Shown here in pieces: positions 8,930 to 19,709 of a stretch of DNA of 64,000 nt (its first letter is position 1; every line of letters starts with the position of its first letter). A program made the translations under genes and the position numbers. Under the pieces are notes generated by a model. That model was not told the origin of the DNA. It was given only the letters and a program-made list of their open reading frames with translations, and made no database searches. This DNA is from CAVQMC01 sp963713505 (GTDB lineage: Bacteria > Bacteroidota > Ignavibacteria > Ignavibacteriales > Ignavibacteriaceae), in NCBI GenBank assembly GCA_963713505.1, contig CAVQMC010000019.1, forward strand, positions 44,644-108,643, in the 5' to 3' direction.

Positions 8930-11774
8930 ATGTATACTGCAATTCTTTTAATCCTACTTGCAATTGCTATTCTCACTTTTATAAACGGACTTCAAAAAAA
9001 GAAAAAAGGTAATGTAATACTCGGTGTTGTTATCGCCGCTTTTACTTTAGCCATTTTTGGCTTTATGGATTTCTGGGGAGAGTATCTCTGGTTTGATAAT
9101 CTGGGGTATAACGGAAGATTCTGGACTGAAATTTTATCTAAAGTCGGATTTGCAGCTGCCGGTTTAATAGTTGGTTATTTTTTTGTTAATGTTTTAACTT
9201 TTTCAATTCCTAAAAACAGAAAGCTGCTAAAATATGTTCCGAGATTATTCGGTGCATTTATCGGATTAACATGGGGACTTTCAAACTGGTTAATGATTCT
9301 TATTTTCTTTAATAAAGTCTCGACTGAATTATTTGATCCTATTTTGGGAGTTAGCACCGGTTTTTATATGTTTTCACTTCCGTTCTTCGATAAATTAATT
9401 TCGTTGATATTAATGCTCTCAATTATTTCGTTTGCTACTATTTTTATTTCGATTTATATAAAAATAACAGAACAAGGAATTAATTTTTATGTCCCTTTCG
9501 AAACGGAAATTATTCCAAACAAAAATTACAATGCTCTTTATTTAAATGCCGGTATCCTTTTAATAATTCTTGCATTGTGGAAATATGTTAGCCAATTCCA
9601 TTTAATGTATTCACAGGCCGGAGTTGTTTCCGGTCCGGGCTGGACAGATACAAATATTCTTTTACCTGCATATAATATTGTTACAATAATTACTTTTGCT
9701 TTAGCTCTGTTTCTTGTTATTCCTTTTTTAAGAAAAAGACTTCACAAAATACTGGGAAGATTTAGAGTTTTCTATCAAACTCCTCACCTTTCCTTGTTAA
9801 TTTCTTCGGCGATCTTCATTATTGTTATCTGGTTTTTAGCTTTATCCGTTATACCTGGTTCATTTCAATTTTTGGTAGTTCAGCCGAATGAAATAACTTA
9901 TGAGCGGCCGTACATCGCAAATAATATAAAGTTCACTCAATTCGGTTTTGGTCTTAACAAAATTCAAGAAAAGCAGTATCCGTTTTCCGGCGCATTTAAT
10001 CAAGCAACGGTAGATAGCAATAAAAATTTGTTTTCAAATGTTCGTCTTTGGGATTGGCGTGCACTTGATGCGGTTTATCGTCAGTTCCAGGAATTCAGAC
10101 TTTATTATCAATTTTCTGATGTTGATGTAGACCGTTATCATTTTGATGATCAATATCGTCAGGTGATGGTTTCCGGCAGAGAAATGAATATTACTAATCT
10201 GCCCGACAAAAGTAAAACTTTTGTTAATGAAAGATTCCAGTACACTCACGGTTACGGAATTACAATGGCAACTGTAAATGAATTTACAGAACAGGGTTTG
10301 CCGCATTTGTTGATTAAGGATATTCCCCCTGTCAGTGAATATCCTTCACTCGATGTGAAAGTTCCACAAATTTATTATGGAGAAGAAACAAATTCATACG
10401 TTGTTGTTAATACAAAAGAAAAGGAATTTGATTATCCGAGCGGTGAAAAAAATGTGTATACAAAATATGCAGGCAACGGTGGAGTGCAGATAAGCAATTT
10501 ATGGAGAAAGTTTTTATTCGGATGGAAGTTTGACGGGACACAATTTTTCGTTTCCGATTATCCGACGGATTCCAGCAGAATTATGTTTCATCGTCAAATA
10601 AGAGAGCGCGTAAGCAACCTAGCTCCGTTTTTACATTTTGATAAAGATGCTTACATAGTTCTGGCAGACGGTAAACTTTATTGGATAATGGATGCTTATA
10701 CAACTTCCGATTATTTTCCATACAGCGAACATTTTAATTCAATTGAAAAAATTGAATACCAGGAGGGAAATTCCAAAAGAGTAATTACAAGCCGCGTTGG
10801 TAATAATTTAGACGGAATAAATTACATCCGAAATTCAGTTAAAGCAGTTGTAAATGCTTATACCGGGGATGTGAATTTTTATATTTTCGATCCAAATGAT
10901 CCGGTAATTCAAGTGTGGAACAAAATATTTCCTGAACTTATTTAAAACAAAAGACCAAATGCCGAAAGATCTTTTGGCTCATATAAGATATCCTGTCGAC
11001 ATGCTTTTGGTGCAGGGATTGGTTTACGAAAAATATCATATGACAGATCCGAATGTATTTTATAACCAGGAAGATCTTTGGGTTAGAGCAACCGAAAAAT
11101 ATTACAATCATGTACAGCCGGTTGAACCCTATTATATTATGTGGCAGCTTCCCGGCTCCGATAAGCAGCAGTTTGTTTTAATTTTACCGTTTACTCCTAA
11201 AAACAGACAGGTATTAATCGGCTGGGTTGCTGTAATGTGCGATCCATCGGACTATGGAAAATTCCTTGCTTATCAATTTCCAAAAGATAAAACAGTTCTT
11301 GGTCCCCAGCAGGTTGAAACTAAAATTGATCAGGATAGATTTTTATCCGGTCAGTTAACATTGTGGGATCAAAGAGGATCAAATGTAATTAGAGGAAATG
11401 TACTGGCTATTCCTATTAACAAGACACTTTTTTATGTTGAACCGATTTACCTGCAGGCGGAAACTGCAGCTTATCCCGAACTTAGACTTGTGGTTGTAAT
11501 GCACGGAGATGATTTAAGTTACGGAGAATCATTCAGCAAAGCATTAGCAAAATTATTTAATCAAACAACTGCTGTTGAAACTGCGGCCGGCAAAGAAACA
11601 CAAACAGTCCGGAAAATATCAACTTTAGATCAGGATATAAAAACTGCAAATGATGCTTTTGAAAATTATTTAAAATATCAAAGCCAGAAAAAATTTGATG
11701 CAGCGGCAAAAGAAATGGAAAAACTTCAGGATGCATTAAACAGATTATCTAAAAAATCAGGAAATTCAAAATAA
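8930..11774 (+). CDS. UPF0182 family membrane protein (frameshifted)
   Basis: A large membrane protein of the UPF0182/COG1615 family, function unknown. Several hydrophobic helices lie in the first ~320 residues, then a long extracytoplasmic domain (QPNEITYERPYIANNI, RLWDWRALDAVYRQFQ). The reading frame stops at 10943-10945, while the family sequence continues one frame over: reading TTA TTT AAA from 10938 gives LFKTKDQMPKDLLAHIRYP, which joins the next open frame (ATG at 10959) seamlessly. One extra base near 10937-10944 explains the break; removing it gives 947 residues, normal for the family. The end is a charged coiled-coil-like tail (KKFDAAAKEMEKLQDALNR). Confidence 0.88.
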
Positions 11775-11925
11775 AATAGTTCCTGAAAATAAGTGTTATT
11801 TATCATTGCACGTAACAGAATTTATTGTGTAAAATATATTTGTTCTTTTAATTAAATAATTATTCTCTGTTCTTGTATTATATGAACTCTGAATTGATAT
11901 GGATTTTTAGAAGGGAGACGAAAAA

Positions 11926-13083
11926 ATGAAAGTATTAAACAGAGACGACTTCAAAAAACTCTTATCTCAAAAAAGTTATCCGAGTATTTCTATATTTATT
12001 CCTACTCATAAAGAGTGGAATAAAATCGACCAGGATAAAACACGCCTTAAAAACAATTTAAATAAAATAGAAAAACAGTTATTAGATAACGGATTAAAAC
12101 AGGCCGAAATAAATAAACTGCTTAATCCGGCCAGAGAACTTTTTGAAGATAGAGATTTCTGGGAAAATTTAGATGAGGGTTTAGCTATTTATTCAGCAAA
12201 AGATAAATTTGAGACTTATCTTCTGCCGATTGATGTAGAAGAATTTTTTGCGGTTTCCGATAGATTTTATATCAAACAATTACTGCCTATGTTAAATGGA
12301 GCCGGAAGGTTTTATCTGCTTGCTTTAGATTTAAAAAATATAAAATTATTTGAAGGCACAAGATTTAATTTGGAAGAAGTCCATTTAAAAGAATTACCTA
12401 AAACCATAGAAGAAACTTTAAAATTTGACGACCCTGAAAAATCATTACAGTTTCATACGGGAACTTCGCAAGGTGCAGGCGGAAGAGCGGCTGTATTTCA
12501 TGGTCACGGACATGGAAGCATGGATGATAAAATTCGCAAAAAGAAAATTCTTGAATTCTTTCATGTAGTGAATAAAAACATTTACAATTATTTAAAAAAT
12601 GAATCAGCTCCATTAATTCTAGCAGGAGTTGAATATTTAATTCCGCTTTACACAGAAGCAAATTCTTATCCTAATTTATTAAAAGATAATTATGTCGACT
12701 GCAATCCGGAAGATCTGCAAAAAAAAGAGTTGCATAATAAAACCTGGACGGTTATTCAGCCTATCTTTTATAAAGACTTAACAGAAGCAAAAGAAAAATA
12801 TGAGCAGTTTTCCGGATTTGACAGAGCTTCCAGTAATTTAGAAGAAATAATTAAAGCAGCTTTTGCAAACAGAATTGATACTCTTTTTGTAAACGTTAAC
12901 GAACACGAATGGGGTTCGTTTAATCCTGATCAAAATGAAGTTCATCTTGAAAACGAAAGTAAAAAAGAAGATTTGCTTGATGTAGCTGCAAAATTAACTC
13001 TTGAAAATAACGGGACTATATACGCAGTTGATAAAGATTCAATGCCTTGCAATAAATCTGCTGCTGCAGTATTTAGATATTAA
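11926..13083 (+). CDS. baeRF-like (archaeo-eukaryotic release factor fold) protein
   Basis: A 385-residue protein resembling the bacterial eRF1-related (baeRF) families: N-terminal SISIFIPTHKEWNKIDQDK followed by a helical linker (RLKNNLNKIEKQL), then WENLDEGLAIYSA, a middle segment PLILAGVEYLIPLYTE, and a C-terminal eL30-like part ending in VDKDSMPCNKSAAAVFRY. baeRFs are proposed to act at ribosomes or in nucleic-acid stress, without proven function. A glycine- and histidine-rich stretch (FHGHGHGSMDD, about 191-201) replaces a possible catalytic loop. AAGGGAGA precedes the ATG. The family call rests on pattern memory, so the subfamily is uncertain. Confidence 0.65.
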   Translation: MKVLNRDDFKKLLSQKSYPSISIFIPTHKEWNKIDQDKTRLKNNLNKIEKQLLDNGLKQAEINKLLNPARELFEDRDFWENLDEGLAIYSAKDKFETYLLPIDVEEFFAVSDRFYIKQLLPMLNGAGRFYLLALDLKNIKLFEGTRFNLEEVHLKELPKTIEETLKFDDPEKSLQFHTGTSQGAGGRAAVFHGHGHGSMDDKIRKKKILEFFHVVNKNIYNYLKNESAPLILAGVEYLIPLYTEANSYPNLLKDNYVDCNPEDLQKKELHNKTWTVIQPIFYKDLTEAKEKYEQFSGFDRASSNLEEIIKAAFANRIDTLFVNVNEHEWGSFNPDQNEVHLENESKKEDLLDVAAKLTLENNGTIYAVDKDSMPCNKSAAAVFRY

Positions 13084-13113
13084 TAGTTTTCAACTAACTG
13101 AAATTAATTATTT

Positions 13114-13138
13114 ATATTCGCCCATAATGGGTGAGTAT
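13114..13138 (+). other. 11-bp stem hairpin after the baeRF-like gene
   Basis: ATATTCGCCCA (13114-13124) pairs with TGGGTGAGTAT (13128-13138) around a three-base TAA loop, with two G-T pairs. It lies 31 bases after the baeRF-like stop. No clean T-run follows, so it may be a transcript 3' end stabiliser, an operator or an imperfect terminator. The remaining ~165 bases before the MFS gene show nothing else. Confidence 0.4.
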
Positions 13139-13302
13139 TATCAATTTTAACAGCAAATCACATTTTAACATATCAAACAGACTTATCTTTATATACTAAA
13201 GTGTTTTAGCCGAACTATACTTTTATTAACTAAATGATATTGCCCGTACTTTAATTAATCTTTGCAACATTCATTTAACAAATCTTTAGAACTGAAATTA
13301 TA

Positions 13303-14524
13303 GTGAAGATAAATAAAAAATTATTTGAATCCATTGGAGCTAATAAGGCTGTTTTAGCTTTGTCTTTTGCAAGGCTGGCCGATGCAATCGGCAACAGCAT
13401 TTTGTTTATAATAATTCCGCTTTACGTTGCAAAAATTCCCGATTTAACTTTTAACTTTTCAGTTCCCGTACTTGTCGGTGTACTTATTTCAATTTACGGA
13501 TTTGTGAATTCATTAATTCAGCCGATTACAGGTGCTTTATCGGATCGGCTTGGAAGAAGAAAACCATTAATTCAAATTGGTTTAGCTGTGCTCGGTGCAT
13601 GTACAATCGCCTTCATCTTTGCACAAGATTATATATTGCTTTTGGTTCTAAGAACTATTCAAGGTCTTGCTGTTGCACTTACAATTACCGCATCAATGTC
13701 ATTAATGGCAGTTATTACAAAAAGAGAAACTCGCGGCGGTTCTATGGGAGTTTTCAGCACATTCAGAGTTGTCGGTTTTAGTATCGGTCCGATACTGGGA
13801 GGATTTCTTCAAACTAAATTCGGTTTTAATGCTGCCTTTTATGCAGGTGCAGGATTTATTTTTGCCGCAATTATTTTTATACAAATTTGGGTAAAAGAAG
13901 TTAGAGGTGAAGTCCCGGAAAATAAGAAAAGAGATTTTAAAATTTTAGATTTTAGTCTTTTAAATCCCGGAATTTTAAGTACTGCAACAGCAACTTTTTT
14001 AATGGCAAGTGCTTTTTCAATGGTTACAACCTTGGAAAATGAATTCAATTCCAGATTAGATATTACCGCAATCGGTTTCGGAATTGCATTCAGTACCTTA
14101 ATGATCGGAAGATTAATTTTTCAAGTTCCAATTGGTCATTATTCTGATAAAATCGGCAGAAGACCTTTAATTATTATCGGCCTTGTCGCAATGGGAATCG
14201 CAACTATTTTTTTAGGTGAAACTTATTCCTTATCGGAATTAATTATTGTAAGACTTATTCAAGGGAATTGCAACAGCCGGTATAGCAGCTCCTGCATTTG
14301 CGGTGGCGGCTGATCTTTCCAAATCCGGCGGTGAAGGCAGACAAATGAGTATAGTTACAATGGGTTTTGGATTAGGAATTTCTTTCGGTCCTTTGATCGC
14401 AGGACTTTTAGCAGGTTTCTTTTTCGAACTTCCGTTTTTAGTAATAGGTATTTTAACTATGGCAGGTGCCTGGGTAGTTTATAAATATATGCCGGAAACT
14501 GCTGCGGCTAAGGTTTCGGTGTAA
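13303..14524 (+). CDS. MFS transporter (frameshifted)
   Basis: Major facilitator superfamily carrier in the inner membrane, 12 predicted helices, GTG start at 13303. Motif A loops are clear: GALSDRLGRRKP after helix 2 and GHYSDKIGRRP after helix 8. The frame is lost at GGG 14263-14265: with GG the product continues RLIQGIATAGIAAPAFAVAAD into the frame that ends at 14524. The repaired length is 406 residues, typical for the family. The substrate is not deducible; drug or sugar efflux are both possible. acetate kinase begins 17 bases after the stop. Confidence 0.88.
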
Positions 14525-14541
14525 ATGATAAATAAGATTTT

Positions 14542-15743
14542 ATGAAAAAGAAAAAAAGTAAAACATTAAGAATTTTAACAATTAACAGCGGTTCTTCCAG
14601 TTTAAAATTTTCACTTTATCATATAAATAAAAAAGAAGAATTACAGAGAGCCGGGGAATTAGAAAGAATCGGAATCAGCTCCGGACATTTTTTTGTCAAA
14701 GATAAAAATGATAAAACCATATTGGACAAAAGTCTTGATCTTCCCGATCATGACTCAGCATTAAATGAACTTTTTAATTGGCTGAAAGATGATTCCCCTG
14801 ACAAATCTCTTGATGCTGTTGCACATCGCATTGTCCATGGAGGTTCACAATTAAGAGAACCTTTAGTAATAAACAAAAAAATTATAGAACAACTTGGTAA
14901 ACTAATTCCATTAGCTCCAGATCATCTTCCTCATGAATTAAAAGCAATCAAATCAATTTCAAAAAGGTTTCCGAAACTAAAACAGACAGCTTGTTTTGAT
15001 ACTTCTTTTCACAAAGATATTCCAAAGACTGCTCAATTATTCGGCTTGCCGAACTCATATTATAATCAGGGAATAATGCGTTATGGTTTTCACGGACTTT
15101 CCTATGAATATATAATGGGTGAGCTGAAAAAAGAGACCAATAAAAAAGAATATAATGGAAAAATCATTATAGCCCATCTCGGCAACGGTGCAAGTATGGC
15201 TGCAGTTAATAAACAAAAATGCATCGATACTACAATGAGTTTTACACCAAGCGGTGGAATGATAATGGGAACAAGAAGCGGAGATCTCGATCCCGGAGTG
15301 TTATACTTTATCTAATAGAAGAAAAAAAACTTAAACCATCAACGGTAAAGGATCTTGTAAATAATGAGTCAGGATTGTTGGGAGTTTCCGGAATAACTTC
15401 AAACATGAAGGACTTAATTGAAAAAAGAAAAGAAAATGAAAAGGCAGCCGATGCAATTGATTTATTCTGCTATACAGCTAAAAAATATTTAGGCTCATTG
15501 ATATCAATTCTCGGAGGCCTTGATACTCTGATATTCACAGGTGGAATTGGAGAAAATTCATCATACATAAGAAAACATATTTGCAGCCAATTAAATTTTT
15601 TAGAACTAAAATTAGATCAAAAACTGAATGATAAAAACGAAAAAATAATTTCAGCAAAATCAAGCAAAGTAAAAGTCCGTGTAATTAAGACTAATGAAGA
15701 ACTTATGTTAGCCAGACATACGGCTCGATTAATAAAAAAATAA
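14542..15743 (+). CDS. ackA: Acetate kinase (frameshifted)
   Basis: Converts acetyl phosphate and ADP to acetate and ATP in the cytoplasm. The N-terminal ILTINSGSSSLKFSLY is the ASKHA phosphate-1 motif; HRIVHGG, FDTSFH, YGFHGLSYEY, HLGNGASM and MGTRSGDLDPG follow in the normal order, and GGIGENSS lies near the C-terminus. The frame breaks at about 15297-15303 (GAGTGTTATA): the product should read DPGV(I)LYLIEEKK. The net shift is +2 or -1, for example one extra GT of a GTGT repeat. Repaired length is about 400 residues, as expected. It stands directly before phosphoketolase, the source of its substrate. Confidence 0.93.
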
Positions 15744-15761
15744 GAAAATTTGGAGTTAGAA

Positions 15762-18119
15762 ATGGCAAAAATTTCAAAAGCTAGATTAGATAGAATTAAC
15801 TTATATTGGAACGCAGCTAATTATTTAGGTGCAGCTCAACTTTATTTAAATGAAAATCCTATTTTAAAGGAAGAATTAAAACCGGAACAAATTAAACCAA
15901 GACTTCTGGGACATTGGGGAACACAACCGGGATTGAATTTAATTTATGCACATTTAAATAGATTAATCCAGGATAATGATTTATCGATTTTATTAATTGT
16001 TGGACCCGGGCACGGCGCTCCGGGAATTTTAGCAAATTTATATCTGGAAGGAACTTTAAAAGAATATTATCCGGAACTGACTTTTAGTCATGACGGATTG
16101 AAAAATTTTGTAAGACAGTTCTCGACTCCTTACGGAGTTCCCAGCCACTTATTTCCCGGAACACCTGGAATGATACACGAAGGAGGCGAACTTGGCTATA
16201 GTTTAACTCATGCATTTGGAGCTGTTTTAGATAATCCCGATTTAATTTCTGTTTGTGTAGTCGGAGACGGAGAAGCAGAAACCGGACCGCTTGCGGCGGC
16301 GTGGCATTCCAATAAATATTTAAATCCCATTACTTCAGGAGCGGTTCTTCCTATACTGCATTTAAATGGATATAAATTATCGGGTCCTTCGCTATTCGGC
16401 AGGATGACAAACACAGAATTAAAAAATCTTTTTACAGGATATGGTTATCAAGTAAAATTTGTTTCGGGCGATGATCCGTTAAAAGTTCACGAAGAAATGT
16501 GGAATACATTGGATTGGGCTTATAATGAAATAAATAAAATTCAAACAGAAGCAAGAAAAAATAAAAAAATTGAAAGACCTTCCTGGCCGATGATAGTTTT
16601 ACAGACTCCTAAAGGCTGGACATGTCCTAAAACTTTGGACGGAAAACCATTGGAAGATACATTTCATGCACATCAAATTCCAGTCACCAATCCTAAAACA
16701 AACCCGGATCATCTGGAAGTATTAAAGAATTGGCTGAAAAGTTATAAGCCTGATAAATTATTTAATGAAGATGGAACCCCTGTTGAAGATGTTCTATCGT
16801 TATGTCCTAAAGCTGATAAAAGAATCGGAATGAACCCGCACGCAAACGGCGGCAATTTTTATAAGCCGCTTAACATTCCGGACTATACGGATTACGCAAT
16901 TGATGTTCCCGGTCCGAGTGCGGTTAACGCACAGGGAACAAAAGAATTAAGTAAACTTGTCAGGGATATTTTTAAGGAAAACAAAAAAGATAATAATTTT
17001 AGATTTTTCTGCCCTGACGAAACAACATCAAACAGGATGGATCATATATTCGAAGAAACCGGACGGGCATTTGAGTGGCCATTGATCAAGAAAGATGAAT
17101 TCCTTGACCCGGAAGGAAGAGTAATGGAAATTTTAAGTGAACATACATGCGAAGGCTGGCTGGAAGGCTATTTGCTTACCGGGAGACATGGATTGTTTGC
17201 ATGTTACGAAGCTTTTATTCCAATAATCGATTCCATGCTTAATCAATATGCAAAATGGCTGAAAGTATCCAGAGAAATTCCCTGGAGAAAACCTCTTTCG
17301 TCTTTAAATTATTTATTAACTTCACATGTTTGGAGACAGGATCATAATGGCTATACACATCAAGTCCCCAGTTTTATAAATAATGTTGCTAATAAAAAAA
17401 GCTCTGTTGCGCGAATCTATCTTCCTCCTGATGCAAATTGTCTTTTATCGGTTGCTGATCATTGTTTGAGAAGTAAGGATTATGTAAATCTTATTGTAGC
17501 ATCTAAACAGCCCATTCCGCAGTGGCTGAATATTGAAGATGCAAAAAAACACTGTGAAAAAGGTGCTTCGGTTTGGAAATGGGGAAGCAATGATGACGGT
17601 AATCCCGATTTGATTATGGCCTCTGCCGGAGACGTTCCGACAGAAGAATCTGTAGCAGCAACCTGGCTGTTAAGAAAAGAACTTCCCGATTTAAAAATAA
17701 GACTAGTTAATGTAGTGGATCTTTTTTCAATCATGTCACACCGAGATCATCCGCATGGTTTAGATGAAGATTCATTTGCTGAATTATTTACAGAAGACAA
17801 ACCGGTTATTTTTGCTTTTCATGGATATCCGCGGGTTGTTCACGAATTACTTCATCACCGCCCTAATCCGCAGAGATTCCATATACACGGTTATATTGAA
17901 GAAGGCACAACTACTACACCTTTTGATATGCGCGTTCTTAATAAAATAAGCAGGTATCATTTGGCAATTTCTGCTTTAAACAGAGCATCAAGACTAAGAT
18001 CATTAGCAGGCGGAATAATAGACAAGTTTCAGAAAAAATTAATTGAACATTCGGAGTACATCAAAAAACATGATGAAGATATGCCGGAAGTTCGAAATTG
18101 GAAATGGAGTAATGAATAA
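15762..18119 (+). CDS. xfp: Xylulose-5-phosphate/fructose-6-phosphate phosphoketolase
   Basis: ThDP enzyme that splits xylulose-5-P (or fructose-6-P) with phosphate to acetyl-P and glyceraldehyde-3-P (or erythrose-4-P). Signature segments: GPGHGAPG near 82, SHDGLKNFVRQFSTP, HEGGELGYSLTHAFGA and VVGDGEAETGPLAAAW near 165 (ThDP binding). Length is 785 residues. I chose ATG 15762, 18 bases after the ackA stop, because GGAG (15752-15755) sits at ribosome-binding distance; a TTG at 15750 is in frame but overlaps that site. Together with ackA this forms an ATP-yielding acetyl-P branch from pentose phosphates. Confidence 0.96.
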   Translation: MAKISKARLDRINLYWNAANYLGAAQLYLNENPILKEELKPEQIKPRLLGHWGTQPGLNLIYAHLNRLIQDNDLSILLIVGPGHGAPGILANLYLEGTLKEYYPELTFSHDGLKNFVRQFSTPYGVPSHLFPGTPGMIHEGGELGYSLTHAFGAVLDNPDLISVCVVGDGEAETGPLAAAWHSNKYLNPITSGAVLPILHLNGYKLSGPSLFGRMTNTELKNLFTGYGYQVKFVSGDDPLKVHEEMWNTLDWAYNEINKIQTEARKNKKIERPSWPMIVLQTPKGWTCPKTLDGKPLEDTFHAHQIPVTNPKTNPDHLEVLKNWLKSYKPDKLFNEDGTPVEDVLSLCPKADKRIGMNPHANGGNFYKPLNIPDYTDYAIDVPGPSAVNAQGTKELSKLVRDIFKENKKDNNFRFFCPDETTSNRMDHIFEETGRAFEWPLIKKDEFLDPEGRVMEILSEHTCEGWLEGYLLTGRHGLFACYEAFIPIIDSMLNQYAKWLKVSREIPWRKPLSSLNYLLTSHVWRQDHNGYTHQVPSFINNVANKKSSVARIYLPPDANCLLSVADHCLRSKDYVNLIVASKQPIPQWLNIEDAKKHCEKGASVWKWGSNDDGNPDLIMASAGDVPTEESVAATWLLRKELPDLKIRLVNVVDLFSIMSHRDHPHGLDEDSFAELFTEDKPVIFAFHGYPRVVHELLHHRPNPQRFHIHGYIEEGTTTTPFDMRVLNKISRYHLAISALNRASRLRSLAGGIIDKFQKKLIEHSEYIKKHDEDMPEVRNWKWSNE

Positions 18120-18143
18120 TTTTTAATAAAAACAGGATATAAA

Positions 18144-18758
18144 ATGGCTGATAAAATATATGCACTTTTTTTAGATATCGGCGGTGTTCTTTTAACTAAC
18201 GGGTGGGACCGCCATGCAAGATCATCCGCAATAAAAAAATTTAATCTGGATGAAGAAGAAGTTCAGGAAAGACATCACCTTACATTTGATACTTATGAAA
18301 GCGGAAAACTTAGTCTGGATCAATATTTAGACAGAGTTGTTTTCTTTAAAGAAAGGAATTTTTCAAAAGATGACTTCAGGGATTTCATGTTTTCAAATTC
18401 AAAACCATTCCCCGATATGATAAACTATATAAAAGATTTAAAGAAGAAATATAACCTAAGAATATTTGCAGTAAGCAACGAAGGCAGGGAATTAAATGAT
18501 TACAGGATAAAAACATTTAAGTTATATGAAGTCTTCGACGGATTTATTTCTTCATCTTTTGTGCACTTTAGAAAACCGGATGAAGATATTTTCAAAGTTG
18601 CCCTGGATATTTCCCAAATACCACCTGAAAATATAGTTTATCTCGATGACAGAGATATGTTTGTGGAAATTGCAAAAAGCATGGGAATAAAAGGAATTCA
18701 TCATGAAAACCTTGATAGGACAAAAAAAATGTTTGAAGAATTCGGATTAACTCTTTAA
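18144..18758 (+). CDS. HAD superfamily hydrolase (subfamily IA)
   Basis: A 204-residue HAD-fold phosphatase-like protein. Motif I is FLDIGGVL with nucleophile Asp11; the usual second Asp of DxD is Gly13, as in the YihX/epoxide-hydrolase-like branch. Motif II is AVSNEG, motif III Lys in HFRKPDEDIF, and motif IV YLDDRD. The start of the cap domain lies after residue 20 (ERHHLTFDTYESGKL). YihX-type members act on sugar phosphates, which would suit the locus, but the substrate is inferred only. It follows xfp by 24 bases. Confidence 0.85.
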   Translation: MADKIYALFLDIGGVLLTNGWDRHARSSAIKKFNLDEEEVQERHHLTFDTYESGKLSLDQYLDRVVFFKERNFSKDDFRDFMFSNSKPFPDMINYIKDLKKKYNLRIFAVSNEGRELNDYRIKTFKLYEVFDGFISSSFVHFRKPDEDIFKVALDISQIPPENIVYLDDRDMFVEIAKSMGIKGIHHENLDRTKKMFEEFGLTL

Positions 18759-18792
18759 AAATCATTTAACTGTTTTCAAAGGGAATAAACTT

Positions 18793-19554
18793 ATGGAAAG
18801 TTTCGATCCTGCAAAAAGATTTTCAGACAGAGTTCAGGATTATATTAAATTCAGGCCGGGATATCCGCCTGAAATTATTTCTTTCTTAAAGGAAGAAATA
18901 AGATTTAATGAAAACTGGAATATTGCAGATGTCGGATCGGGTACCGGAATTTTATCCGAACTATTTCTTAAAAACGGCAACAAAGTATTTTGTATAGAAC
19001 CGAATTTGGAAATGAGAGCGGCTGGTGAAAATCTCTTAAAATCTTATATGAAATTTATAAGCATTAACGGAACTGCGGAATCAATTCCCGTTGAAAATAA
19101 TTCAATTGACCTTGTAACCGCAGGACAAGCTTTTCACTGGTTCGATGTCGAAAAAACTAAAAAGGAATTTAAAAGAATCCTAAAACCCGAGGGCTGGGTC
19201 ATTTTAATTTGGAATGAAAGACTAACTGAAGTTGATGACTTTTCCGTGCAATATGAAAAACTTCTGCAGGATTATTCAATTGATTATGCAAAAGTTGATC
19301 ATAGAAATGTTAATGATGAAATTTTAAAAAAGTTTTTCTCGTCTTACAAATTAAAAATTTTTCCCAATAAACAGGAATTTGATTTTACCGGATTAAAAGG
19401 CAGGCTTCTTTCATCTTCATATGTTCCTAAAGAAGATCATCCAAATTTTAACCCAATGGTTGAAAAGTTACAAATGATTTTCGATGAATTTCAATCAAAC
19501 AATAAAGTAATAATGAAATATGAAACGAAACTTTTTTATGGAAAAATAAACTAG
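18793..19554 (+). CDS. Class I SAM-dependent methyltransferase
   Basis: A 253-residue methyltransferase. The SAM-binding motif I is DVGSGTGILSELFL (about 51-64), motif II acidic residue is in FCIEPN, and GQAFHWFD (about 113-120) is typical of a common Methyltransf_11 subgroup; ILKPEGWVILIWNE is the post-motif strand. Substrate unknown. AAAGGGAA lies upstream of the ATG. It is 34 bases downstream of the HAD gene and is followed by a gap of 155 bases that probably contains the promoter for gnd. Confidence 0.88.
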   Translation: MESFDPAKRFSDRVQDYIKFRPGYPPEIISFLKEEIRFNENWNIADVGSGTGILSELFLKNGNKVFCIEPNLEMRAAGENLLKSYMKFISINGTAESIPVENNSIDLVTAGQAFHWFDVEKTKKEFKRILKPEGWVILIWNERLTEVDDFSVQYEKLLQDYSIDYAKVDHRNVNDEILKKFFSSYKLKIFPNKQEFDFTGLKGRLLSSSYVPKEDHPNFNPMVEKLQMIFDEFQSNNKVIMKYETKLFYGKIN

Positions 19555-19709
19555 AGAATATCAATTTGATTTCATTATTACAAACAATATTTGAAATATT
19601 ACTGGTGAGTAAGGTCAATTCGTACAGTTACATCACATTAAAAAGCCTCATAAGTTATTAGTTTAACAATAGTTATGATAATATATATATAGAGAAAAGG
19701 AGACAGATA

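Noticed and set aside
15750..15761. TTG 15750 as the phosphoketolase start
   Set aside because: The ribosome-binding GGAG lies within that stretch, at proper distance for ATG 15762.
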